From: Cymbidium sinense
Lineage: Eukaryota > Streptophyta > Magnoliopsida > Asparagales > Orchidaceae
Assembly: GCA_021442155.1 (NCBI GenBank)
Contig: CM038222.1
Location: 19,850,923 to 19,914,922 of the forward strand
DNA: 64,000 nt
Direction of reading: 5' to 3'
Below the pieces are notes generated by a model that was not told the DNA's origin, ran no database searches, and worked only from the letters and a program-made list of their open reading frames with translations. Of this stretch, positions 10,066-21,879 are shown one piece after another; position 1 is the first letter of the stretch; every line of letters begins with the position of its first letter. The translations under genes were made by a program, and so were the position numbers.

Positions 10066-13000
10066 TAAATAAAATAAAAACTAAACCTAAAAAAAAATAA
10101 ATAAAATAAAATAAAAAACTAAATAAAAACATAACCTAAAAAATAAACCTAAAAATAAAAAAAAATAATACCTTAACCTAAATAAAAATAAAATAAACCT
10201 AAACCTAAACTAAAATAAACTAAACTAAAATAAATAAAACCAAAACCTAAGCCTAAAATAAACTAAACATAAACCATAAATATAATAAAATAAACTTAAA
10301 ATAAACCTAAACTTAAACTAAAAAAATAAAACCTAAAAATAAACCTAAAATAAAAATCCAAAACCTCAACCTATAAAAATAAAAATAAAAACCTAAACCT
10401 AAACCTAAAATTTAAAATTAAAACCTAAACCTAAAAATAAAATAAAAATAAAACTAAACCTAAACCTAATCATAAACCTAAAAAAACTAAAATAGAAAAC
10501 CTAAACTAAAATAAATAAACCTAAAATAAATGAACTAAACTAAATATAAAAAAAATAAAAAATAAAATAAATTAAAATAAATAAAAAATAAACTAGATAA
10601 ATTAAATAAACCTAAACCTATGAGTTTACTTAATTTTTTTTTTAAAATGAATCTTAACCCTCAACCCTAAACCCTAAAATTAACCCTAAACCCTGAACCC
10701 TGAACCCTAAACCCTAAACCCTAAACCTAAAAACCACAAACCATAAACCTTAAATCGTAAACCTAAACCCTTAACCCTAAAACCCAAACCGTAAACCCTA
10801 AACCATAAACCCAAAACACCAAAAAACCTAAATCCAAACTAAATAAAACCTAAAAATAAAATAAATAAAAAAACCTAAACCTAAATAAAATAAAATAAAA
10901 TAAAAACCTAAACTAAAACCTAAACCTAAACCTAAACGTAAAAATAAAATAAATGAAAAAAAAACTAAACTAAAATAAAATAAATAAAACCTAAACTAAA
11001 CTAAAAAAATAAAATAAACCTAAATAAAATAAAAACTAAACGTAAACTTAAAATAAAATAAACCTAAAATAAAATAAAATAAACTAAATAAAAACCAAAC
11101 CCTAAAATTTAAACGTAAAAATAAAATGTAAAAAAAACCTAAACTTAAACTAAAAAAGCCTAAACCTAAAATAAACAAAATAAAATAAACATAAACCTAA
11201 ACTAAAATAAACTAAACTAACATAAATAAACCTAAACTTAAATTAAACTAAACAACCCTAAACTAAATAAAATAAAATAAACTAAAAATAAACCTAAACC
11301 TAAACTAAAAAATAAAACCTAAAAATAAACCTAAAATAAAAACCTAAAACCTAAACCTAAAAAAATAAAATAAAAACCTCAACCTAAACCTAAAAATAAT
11401 AAATAAAACCTAAACCTAAAAAATAAAACTAAACTAAAAAATAAGCATAATTCTAAACACAAAAAATAAACTAAAATTAAAAACCTAAACTAAAACAAAT
11501 AAACCTAAAATAAATAAATTAAACTAAATAAAAATAAAAAATAAACATAAATATAAAAATCAAATAAACTAAAATAAATAAAAAATAAACTAAATAAACT
11601 AAATAAACCTAAACCTATCGGTTTACTTAATTAAAAAAAACCCAAACCCTAAACCCTAAAACTAATCCTAAACCCTAAACTCTAAACCTACAACCCTAAA
11701 CCCTAAACCTTAAACCTTAAAACCTACAACCCTAAACCATAAACCCTAAAAACCTAAAAACCTAAACCTAAACTAAATAAAACAGAAAACTAAAATAAAT
11801 AAAAAAACCAAAAGCTTAATAAAATAAAAACCTAAACTAAAACATAAACCTAAACCTAAACCTAAACCTAAAAAAGAAACTAAAGTAAACATAAAATAAA
11901 ATAAAAAATAAAAACTAAAGTAAAATAAAATAAATAAAAACCTAAGCTAAACTAAAAAAATATAATAAACCTAAAATAAAATAAAATAAATACTAAATAA
12001 AAACCTAAACCTAAAAAATAATTCTAAAAACAAAACCTAAAAATGAATAAAAATTTATTCCTAAACCGTAAACTAAAAAAACCTAAACATAAAATAAATA
12101 AAATAAAATAAACCTAAACCTAAACAAAAATAAACTAAAATATAATAAATAAAACCTAAACCTAAACCTAAAAGAAATTGAACCTAAACCTTAAACTAAA
12201 TAAGATAAAATAAATTAAAAATAAACCTAAACCTAACTTAAAAAATAAAACCTAAAAATAAACCTAAATAAAACCTAAAACCTAAACCTAAAAAAAATAA
12301 AATAAAAATCTAAACCTAAACCTAAAAATAAAAAATAAAACCTAAACCTAAAAACAAAATAAAAATAATACTAAACTAAAAAAAATAAAACTCAGCCTAA
12401 ACCGAACCTAAAAAAGAAACTAAAATAAAAAACCTAAACTAAAATAAATAAACCTAAAATAAATAAACTAAACTAAATAAAAAACAAGCCTAAATAGAAA
12501 AAAAAACTAAAATATACTAAAATAAATAAAAAATAAACTAAATAAATTAAGTAAATCGAAACCTATGTGTTTACTTAATTTAAAGAGAAGAACTTTAACC
12601 CTAAACCCTAAACCCTAAACCCTTAAACTAACCATAAACTCTAAACCCAAAACCCTAAACCCTAATCCTTAAAACCCTAAACCCTAAACCCTAAACCATA
12701 AACCCTAAACCCTAAATGATAAATCCTGAAAACCTAAAAACCTCAACCCAAACTAAATAAAATAAGAAAATAAAATAAAATAAAAACATAAACTAAAACC
12801 TAAACTTAAACCAAAACCTAAACCTAAACCTAAATATAAATATATGTTAAAATAAATAATAAAAACTAAACTAAAATAAAATAAATAAAAACCTAAACTA
12901 AACTAAAAAATAAAATAAACCTAAAAAATAAAACCTAAAAAATATAAACTAAATGTAAATAAAAAATAAAATAAACCTAAAATAAAATAAAATAAAACTA

Positions 13001-16000
13001 AATAAAACTTAAACCTAAAAACAAACCAAAAAACAAAACCTAAAATAAATAAAAATAAAACCTAAACCCTAAACTAAAAAAAAACTAAACCCAAAATAAG
13101 CAAAATAAACCTAAACCTAAACTAAAATAATAACTAAAATAAATAAAACCTAAACCTAAACCAAAATTAAAAATTAAAATAAAACTAAAATAAACTAACC
13201 TAAACTAAAATATTAAACCTTAAAATAATCCTAGAATAGAAATCTAAAATAAACCTAAAAAAATAAAATAAAACTTCAACCTAAACCAAAAAAATAACAC
13301 CTAAACCTAAAAGATAAACTAAAATAAAACTCAACTAAAAAATAACTTAAACCTAAACCCAAAAAAATAAACTAAAATAAAACATAAACTAAAATAGATA
13401 AACTAAATTAAATAAACTAAACAAAACTAAAATAAATAAAACTAAAATAAATAAACTAAATAAAATAAAATTAAAAAAATAAACATAAACAAATAAATAA
13501 AATATACTAAAAAAATAAAAATAAAAACTAAATAAACCTAAACATCCTTCTAATTTTTAAGAAAAACCCTAAACTCTCAACCATAAACCCTAAATCCTAA
13601 ATCAAATCCTAAACCCTAAACCCTAAACCCTAAAATTAACCCTAAATCCTAAACTCTATACCTACAACCCTCAACCTTAAACCCTATACCCTAAACCCTA
13701 AAAAACCCCAAACCCTAAAACCCAAAACCCTAAACCCTAAACCCTAAAACCTACAACCTTAAAACCCTAAACCCTAAACCGAACCTTAAGCCTTAAATCC
13801 TAAGCCCTAAACCCTAAACCCTAAACCCTAAAAACCTAAAATCTTAAACCTAAACTAAATAAAATAAAATAAATAAAATAAATAAAAAGCTAAACATAAA
13901 TAAAATAAAAACCTAAACTAAAGTCTAAACCTAAACTTAAACCTAAACCAAATTGTAAAAATAAAATAAAATAAAAAATAAATACTAAACTAAAATAAAA
14001 TAAAATAAAAACCTAAACTAAATTAAAAAATAAATAAACCTAAAATTAAACACCTAAATAAAAATAAAATTAACTTAAGATAAAATAAAATAAAAATTAA
14101 ATAATCCTTAAACCTAAAAAAATAAATCTAAAAAAAAAAAACTTAAACCCTAAACAAAAAAAAACCTAAACCTAAAATAAACAAAATTAAATAAACCTAA
14201 ACTTGAACTAAAATAAACTAAAATAAATTAAATAAAACCTAAACTTAAACCAAAATAAACTAAACCTAAACCCTAAACTAAATAAAATAAAAAAAAGCTA
14301 AAAATAAACCTAAACCTAAACTAAAATATTAAACCTATTTAAAAATAAAACCTAAAACCTAAACCTAAAAAAAATAAAATAAAAACTTCAACCTAAACTT
14401 AAAAATAAAAATATAACCTAAGCCTAAAAAATAAAATAAAAATAAAACCAAAGAAAAAATAAGCATAAACTTAAACCTAAAAAATTAACTAAAATAGAAA
14501 ACCTAAACTAAAATTAATAAACCTAAAATAAATAAACTAAACTAAATAGAAATATAAAATATACTTAAATAATAAAATAAAATAAACTAAAATAAATAAA
14601 AATAAACTAAACAAACTAAATAACTAAACCTATCATTGGTTTTTTTTTTAAAAGACACTAAACCCTAAACCCTAAACAAAACCCTAAATCCTAAACCCTA
14701 AACTAAACCCTAAACTAACCTGACCCTAACCTCTAAACCTACAACCCTAAACCTAAAACCTAAACCCAAACCCTAAATTGAAAACCCAAAACCAAAAACT
14801 CTAAACCCTAAACCCTAAACCCTAACCCCTAAAACCTACAACCCTAAACCCTAAACCCTAAGCCCTAGAATATAAAAACCTAAAAACCAAAACCTAAACT
14901 AAATAAATTTTAAAAATAAAAGAAAAAAGAAAAACCTAAACCTAAATAAAATAAAAACCTAAACTAAAACATAAACCTAAACCTAAATGCAAAAATAAAT
15001 TTTTAAAAAATATGAACTAAAATAAATTAAATCTAAACCTAAACTAAATAAAATAAAATAAAATAAAAACTAAATAAAAACTTAATCCTAAAAAAATAAA
15101 TCTAAAAATAAAACCAAAAAACACATAAAAATAAAACCTAAACCCTAAACTAAAGAAAAAAACTAAACCTAAAATAAACAAAATAAAATAAACCTAAACT
15201 TAAACAAAAATAAACTAAACTAAAATAAATAAAACCTAAATGTAAACCTAAAATAAACAAACCGAACCATAAACTAAATATGATAAAAAACTAAAAATAA
15301 ACCTAACTTAATAAATAAAACCTAAAAATAAACCTAAAATAAAACCTAAAAACATAAACCTAAAAACTAAAATAAAACCTAAACATAAACCTAAATATGA
15401 AAAATAAAATCTAAACCTAAAATAAAATAAAATCATACTAAATGATAAAATAAGCATAAACTTAAATCTAAAAATAAACTAAAATAAAAACTAAAATAAA
15501 TAAACCTAAAATAAAGAAACTAAATTAAAAATAAATAAGATACCTAAATAAATTATAAATAAATAAACTAAAACTAAACTATTTTTTAATTAAAAGAAAA
15601 TACTAAACCTAAACCCTAAACCCTAAATAAATCCTAAACCCAAACCCTAAACCTAAAACCCTAAAACTAACCCCTAAACTTAAACCCTAAACCCTAAACC
15701 TACAACCCTAAACCTGGCTAAAATACCTAAACCTAAAACCCAGAAAAATCCTAAATCCTAAACCCTATTCCCTAAACCCTAAACCCTGAAACCCTAAACC
15801 TTAAACCCTAAACCCTAAACTTACAACCCAAAACCTACAACCCTAAACCCTAAACCCTAAAAGTTAAACCCTAAACCATAAACCTTAAATGCTAAAAACT
15901 GAAAAACCTAAACCTAAACAAAATAAAACTAAAAAATAAAATAAATAGAAAAACCTAAGCCTAAATAAAATAAAATAAAATAAAAACCTAAGCCTAAAAT

Positions 16001-16931
16001 AAACCTAAACTAAAAAAAATACAAACTAAACTAAAATAAACTAAATAAAAACCTAAACTAAACTAAAAAATAAAATTAACCTAAAAATAATAAACCTAAA
16101 TAAAATAAAACTAGATGTAGAATAAAGTAAAATAAACCTAAAATAAAATAAAATAAATACTTAATAAAAACCTAAACTTAAAAAATAAACCTAAAAATGA
16201 AACCAAAATTAATAAATAATAAAACCTAAACCCTAAACTCAAAAAAAAACCTAAACCTAAAATAAAATAAAATAAACCTAAACCTAAACTAAAATAAACT
16301 AAACTAAAAAATAATACTTAAACCTAAACCTAAAATAAACTAAACCTAAACCTAAACCTAAACCCTAAATAAAATAAAATAAACTTAAAAAAATCCTAAA
16401 CTTAAAAAATAGAATAAAACCTAAACCTAAACCTAAAAAGAAAAAATAAAAACTAAACTTAAAAAATAAATAAAAATAAAACTACACTAAAACCCTAAAA
16501 TTAATTCTAAAAAATAAACTAAAATAAAAAACCAAAACTAAAATAAATAAACCTTAAATAATTAAACTAAATAAAAATTAAAAATAAACCTAAAGAAAAT
16601 AAAAATAAAATAAACTAAAATAAATAAAAAATAAACTAAATAAATTAAATAAACCTAAACCTACTGATTTACTTAAGTTAAAAAAACCCTTAAACCCTAA
16701 ACCCTAAACCCTAAACCCTAAATCCTAAACCCTAAACCTTAAACCCTAAACCATAAACCCTTAACCCTAAATCCTAAACCCTAAACCCTAAAACTAACCT
16801 TAAACCCTAAAACCTAAACCTACAACTGTAAACTATAAACCCAAAACCCTATTCGTCAAACCCTAAAAAACCCTAAACCCTAAACCCTAAATGCTAATCC
16901 CAAAACACTAAACCTAAACCCTAAACCTAAA
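10066..16931 (+). repeat. Telomere-like array, block 2 (tandem units of about 1 kb)
   Basis: This is the clearest stretch of higher-order repeat. Anchors or recognisably decayed anchors lie at about 10,616, 11,614, 12,562, 13,540, 14,630, 15,578 and 16,660, giving steps of about 998, 948, 978, 1,090, 948 and 1,082 bp. The anchor reads CCTA(T/C)-N3-GTTTACTTAATT followed by an A or T run, and is weak at 13,540, 14,630 and 15,578. Each anchor is followed by about 150-300 bp rich in CCCTAAA and CCTACAACC words, then about 700 bp of CCTAAA/AAATAAA words. No GR-RBP cassette occurs here. The + strand is almost free of G; no credible ORF. Confidence 0.88.
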
Positions 16932-17132
16932 CCCCTCTCTCCTCTGGCCAGGCCCCTTTCATTTTTCTGCTTGGCCGATCTTCGATCCTTCTCGATCATA
17001 ATTTTTGATTATTTGTCTCTGATTGGCCACTAATGTGAGTTTCCCTTTGCTCTTTCAATGGCAGAGGAGCCACTTTCCGTGCAACCGAGCCTTTCAAACT
17101 TGGAGGCGTGCTAGGCTTCGATTTAAGGTATT

Positions 17133-17832
17133 ATGGATCGACATCATCCGTTACTGCTTATTAAGTCCTTCAAGGATGCATTATCTGGTAAGAACTCTTC
17201 CCTTAATGCTACGATCAATTTGATCTCAACCTCTTTTTGTGGGATGCCTGCTGTTATGTGCTCGGATCTTGATGTGGAAAAGTTGGCGAAGCCTTTTGAA
17301 TTCTCTTTAGTTGGTAAATTTTCCTTACGTTGGCCAACACTCATAACATCCGATCATTTTTTCTTAGCCTAAAGCTCTCTGGGGTTTTCATTGTCAGTTT
17401 GATTGATCCTAGGAATATTCTTATTCAGCTCTCTGATGACTTAGATTACTCAAGAGTTTTTGTTCGACGCTCCTACTTTGTGTATAATTATCAAATGAGG
17501 CTTTTGAAATGGTCTCCCCTTTTTGATGTAAAAGAGGAATCTCCAATTGTTCCTTTATGGGTACCTCTTCCTAATATGAGAATACACTACGTTACACATC
17601 AAGTTCTCTTTGCGGTTGGTGCTCTCTTTGGTGACCTCTTCAAATTGATCGTGCCACCGTCAGATCTTGGCCTTGCTCATATTTTGGTTAAGATTGATAT
17701 TACCAAAAGTATCCTAAAGAAGTATGGATCGAGAAATTTGGTTATAATCAAAAGTGGAATTTGAAAATTTTCTATTTTTGCACACATTGTAAGATTCATG
17801 GTCATGATCATTCAATGCTTTGTGTTGCATCC
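17133..17832 (+). pseudogene. LINE ORF1-like protein with DUF4283 domain, frameshifted
   Basis: From the ATG at 17,133 the frame reads LIKSFKDALSGKNS, then ALSGK-to-FSLVGKFSLRWPTL. A one-base loss near 17,342 moves the reading into the 17330-17764 frame, which continues SFFLSLKLSGVFIVSLIDPRN, ILIQLSDDLDYSRVFVRR, MRLLKWSPLFDVKEESPIVP and ALFGDLFKLIVP. This is the DUF4283 nucleic-acid-binding domain of plant L1 ORF1 and related retroelement proteins. Just after the stop at 17,762, a decayed C-x2-C-x4-H zinc knuckle (CTHCKIHGH) is visible in another frame near 17,780. No functional protein results. ORF1 normally coats the element RNA. Confidence 0.8.
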
Positions 17833-18079
17833 TCATCTTAAAAGAATAAATTCTGATCCTAATCCCTCTCTAGTAGATGAAAAAATCAATAAATTTGCTT
17901 ATGTGCCTAAAATCACTCAAAATGGAACTCATCCCCCTACCCCTACTCTTTTATTATCTATTGATTTTCCTATTGAAGAGCAATCCGAGCATGTTAAAAA
18001 TAATTCTTATGAGGTTCGTGAGGAGGCTAATGATAATTTACCTAACATTGCTTCTAATTGTAATAACATTGCCTATTGA
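17833..18079 (+). pseudogene. Probable ORF1 C-terminal tail, decayed
   Basis: The open frame 17798-18079 continues past the zinc-knuckle remnant with an acidic, Asn-rich stretch (VDEKINKFAYVPKI, EEQSEHVKNN, VREEANDNLPN). It has no recognised domain. Its position and lack of T-run bias suggest it is the rest of ORF1, but this is inference. Confidence 0.45.
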
Positions 18080-20057
18080 ATGGTGGCTTTGCTTTTTTTA
18101 TTATTATTATTTGCAATAGGTAGAATGATCATCACATGTTTGAGGCCTATCTAAATTTGTATTTTTTCCATCTTGGTTCACTAGACTTGGCACATTTCAT
18201 TATCTACCCGAATTTATCTTATGCATTGTCTATTTTGAATGGGTGGTTTTATGGCTAACTTGCTATTTTCTCCTATCTTGGTTGTTGGTTGAACTAGAGC
18301 ATTGCATTTTATGCCCAAATAAGTCACATCAGGTCGTATCATGCTCGGTGCTTTTGGAGTTATTTTGCTGATTGATTTTGCTAACCCCATCTTCCCAACT
18401 TGTCAGGAGAGAAACTGCAATTTTCTGGTTATTTTTATTTTCTCTTTGCAGGGTTGGTCTTACTTTATGGTTCCTTTCCAGTCTACTTTTCCTGAGGATT
18501 TTGGTTTAGTTGCAAGCCTGCTCATCTTTACCTTGAAGGATTTCAATGTTGACTATCTTTTGAACCCATTTTGTTTCTTTTTTTCATCTCTGCTTTTCAC
18601 TGGCTTATCTTATGGTGGGTGCAATATTTGTATTGTTGTTTTCATTGTTGGATGTTGGATTTTTGGGTTCTATGTCCAATGATCTTTGTGGTTGTTTGTT
18701 GTTTGCTGTTGCTTTTCTCAATGTTTTTGATTGCAACCGTGTCGCATCGATCACCGATGTTTGAGATCTACTTAACCTACTACTATTTTCTTCCTCCTGG
18801 TACTATTAGATTTGTGCAGATCACTGAGATTATGCTTTTGCCTAATTTGATTTTAACCTATGCATTGTTTACGAATGGTGGATTTATTGCCGCTTGTCGG
18901 CTATTACTATCTTGATTAGGATTAATGAAGTTTTCTGCAGTTGATTCTGGGATTATCTCTCTGATTGTCTTTACTTGGAGATGTTTGAAGTGGGGAGCAG
19001 CTTATTACCTATGCCTTATTGTTTATCTAATTTGTTGTTGCATTCCCATCTCCTCTCTGTTAGACTTCTGTAATTCTTGTGGTAATTTGGGCTTTGGATA
19101 TGTTGTCTTGCCAAACACTTGCTGGTTACTAACTTCTATAACACCGAGGTTGTTAACTTCTACATTGCTTTCATTTCATCTCTTTTCTGGGTATATCCAC
19201 GCTTACTTGTATTAGAATGTTTGTTTAATATTTGTCCCATTTTTGGGATGGGGTTAATTCCATGCTATTTTATTTTCCTTCCGGATTACAGGATCTTTCT
19301 ATTGGTCTTTATGCTTCTTACCGCCTGCCTACTATTTTCCGTGGTGGGTCTTCATGCCGATCTAATTAAACCCTGGACCTCTTAAAAATATGGTAGACCG
19401 ACAATGATGGTTCACTTTCATTTGTGTTGGGATTCTCACATGGAGCCTAATATGATGACATTTACTCTGCATGGGATCCCCTTACCCATTCTTCTCTTTG
19501 CTGCTTTCTTTTCTATTTAGTATATGGCATTGCTTTGGTTTGCAGGAACTAAGGCTCAAAAGACTTTCAACAAATGGTTGCTATATAGGTTAATTGGCTA
19601 TGATGGCTGTGATGATTTCACTTTTTTTGGTATGGTAGATCTTGTGATGTAACTCTTCTGAAGTATGGATGCTCATATTTGCATCTACCCCAACTTGGTG
19701 TGACTGAGCCTAAGCCTTCTATATCACACTTCCTTATTATCTTTTTCAATTTATTCTACTTTCATTTTTCACTCTATCTATATTACTTAATTCTAATTTT
19801 TCTCTACAATTTTGCAGGTGCAATTCTCTTGTTCGCTTACATGTTTGCTCCATAGTGTCATGCATTCTCTCATCCTAAAGAGCTTTGCCCCTAATCTTCC
19901 ATTGGCTTATCTTGTTAATCAATTTGTATCTTTTGCTTTCCTTACTCTTTTATTTTGCTTTTGGTTGTATTTAGATTGGGATTTACTCTAGTCGATTGTA
20001 GCTCTCGAGGTTGTGGAGTTTATCCCCTTTAAGTACCTTGTAACCCTTTTTTGTGGC
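18080..20057 (+). other. T-rich non-coding 3' region of the L1-like element
   Basis: About 2 kb is rich in T and TTG/TTT words. Plus-strand open frames here (18341-18682, 18571-18915, 18925-19215, 19119-19385) are Phe/Leu/Ile/Cys-rich, overlap in different frames and show no motif, so they look like composition artefacts. Several TTGCAG and CTGCAG sites resemble 3' splice sites (for example near 18,447, 19,541 and 19,816), but no matching exon structure is recognisable. This may be a long 3' UTR or a foreign segment carried by the element. Confidence 0.4.
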
Positions 20058-20095
20058 AATAAAATTCCCCCTATATGGGGTTTCCCAAAAAAAAA
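20058..20095 (+). promoter_or_regulatory. Polyadenylation signal and poly(A) tail of the L1-like element
   Basis: AATAAA occurs at 20,058-20,063, followed by a short GC-richer hairpin-like stretch (CCCCCTATATGGGG at about 20,067-20,080) and nine A residues ending at 20,095. Telomere-like repeat begins at the next base. The arrangement marks the 3' end of the reverse-transcribed RNA. Confidence 0.7.
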
Positions 20096-21879
20096 CCCTA
20101 AACGCTGACCCTAACCCTAAACCCTAAACCCTAATCCCTCAACTCAAATAAAAAGTAAAACCTAAATCCTAAACTCAAAAAAAAAGTAAACCTAAACCTA
20201 ATCTAAAATAAACTAAACTACAAAAAGTAAAACATAAACCTAAACCTAAACCTAAACCATAAATAAAATTCAATAAATTAAAAATAATCCTAAACCTAAG
20301 AAAATAAAATAAAAACCTAAACTTAAACCTAAAAATAAAAAATAAAACCTAAAATTAAAAAATAAACAAAAATAAAACTACACTAAAAAATTAGCATAAA
20401 CCTACACATAAACCTAAAAAACAAACTAAACTAAAAAACCTTAAATAATTAAACTAAACTAAATAAAATTAAAATAAACCTAAATAAAATAAAAAATAAA
20501 ATAAATTAAAATAAACTAAATAAACTAAATAAACCTAAATCTACCAATTTAATTAATTTAAAAAACCTTAAATACTAAACCCTAAATCATAAACCCTAAA
20601 CACTAAACCCTAAACTCTAAAACTAACCTTAAACCCTAAATCCTAAACCCAATACCCGAAACCCTAAAAAATCTTGAACCCTAAACTCTAAATCCTAAAC
20701 CCAAAACACTAAACTCTAAACCATAAACCCTAAACCCTAAACCTTAACCATAACCCTAACCCCTAAACCCAAACCCCTAAACCCTAAACCCTAAAACCCT
20801 AAATCTTAAATACTAAACTAACCTTAAACCCTAATCCCTAAAATCCCTAAACCCTAAAGACTAAACACTAAACCCCAAACTAACCCTAAACCCTAAGCTA
20901 ACCCTAAGCCATAAACCCTAAACCCTAAACCCTAAGCTCTAAAAACCTAAAATCCTAAACTAAAAAAAACCTGATAATAAAATAAATAAAAAACCTAAAC
21001 CTAAATAAAATAAAATAAAAACCTAAACTAAAATCGAAACCTAAACATAAAAATAAAATAAAATAAATAAAAAATAAATAAAAAAAAGATAAATAAAAAC
21101 CTATATTAAACTAAAAAATAAAATAAACCTAAGAATAAGAACCTAAATAAAATAATAACTAAATGAAAAATGAAAACAAAATAAACCTAAAATAAAATAA
21201 AATGAAAACTAAATAAAAACCTAAACCTAAAAAAATAAACATAAAATAAATAATAAATAAAACCTAATCCTTAAACTACAAAAAAACTAAACCTATAATA
21301 AAAATAAAATAAAAAAAATAAAAAAAACTTAAACCTAAACTAAAATAAACTAAACTAAAATAAATAAAACCTAAACCTAATCCTAAAATAAACTAAACCT
21401 AAACCTAATCCTAAACTAAATAAAATAGAATTATCTAAAATAAACGTAAACCTAAACTAAAAAATAAAACTTAAAACTAAACCTAGAATAAAAACATAAA
21501 TCCTAAACCTGAAAAAGTAAAATAAAAACCAAAACCTAAACCTAAAAATAAAAAATAAAACCTAAACCTAAAAAATAAAATAAAAATAAATCTAAAGTAG
21601 AAAGTTTGCATAAACCTAAACCTAAACCTAAAAAATAAACTAAAATAAAAAACCTAAACTAAAATAAATAAACCTAAAATAAATAAAATAAAGTAAATAA
21701 AAATAAAAAATAAACCTAAATAAAAGTATATCATAAAATAAACTAAAATAAAATAAATAAAAAAATCAAATAAACTAAAATAAATAAAAAAATAAACTAA
21801 ATAAGTTCAATAAACCTAAACCTACCGACTTTCTTAATTTAAAATATAATCCCAACACCCTAAACCCTGAACCTTAAAA

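Larger units (their letters stand above)
16932..20095 (+). mobile_element. L1-like LINE with ORF1 remnant, no ORF2 seen
   Basis: A plus-strand insertion of ordinary base composition sits between telomere-like blocks. The 5' end is pyrimidine-rich (CCCCTCTCTCCTCTGG). ORF1-type sequence with a DUF4283 domain spans 17,133-17,830. About 2 kb of T-rich non-coding sequence follows, then an AATAAA signal at 20,058 and a run of nine A residues (20,087-20,095) running straight into CCCTAAA repeat. That 3' structure is what target-primed reverse transcription leaves. No endonuclease or RT motif could be found in any frame, so the element is either internally deleted or a non-autonomous derivative mobilised by another L1. 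Confidence 0.72.

Noticed and set aside
10616..16687. CRISPR-like array because of regularly spaced short repeats
   Set aside because: Spacing is about 1 kb, the intervening DNA is low-complexity telomere-like repeat, and the genome is eukaryotic.
17144..17344. 66-codon minus-strand ORF
   Set aside because: It is antisense to the DUF4283 ORF1 remnant, which has clear family motifs.
18341..19385. Overlapping hydrophobic ORFs that look like transmembrane proteins
   Set aside because: The region is T-rich, the frames overlap each other, and no family motif is seen. They lie in the 3' non-coding part of an L1-like element.
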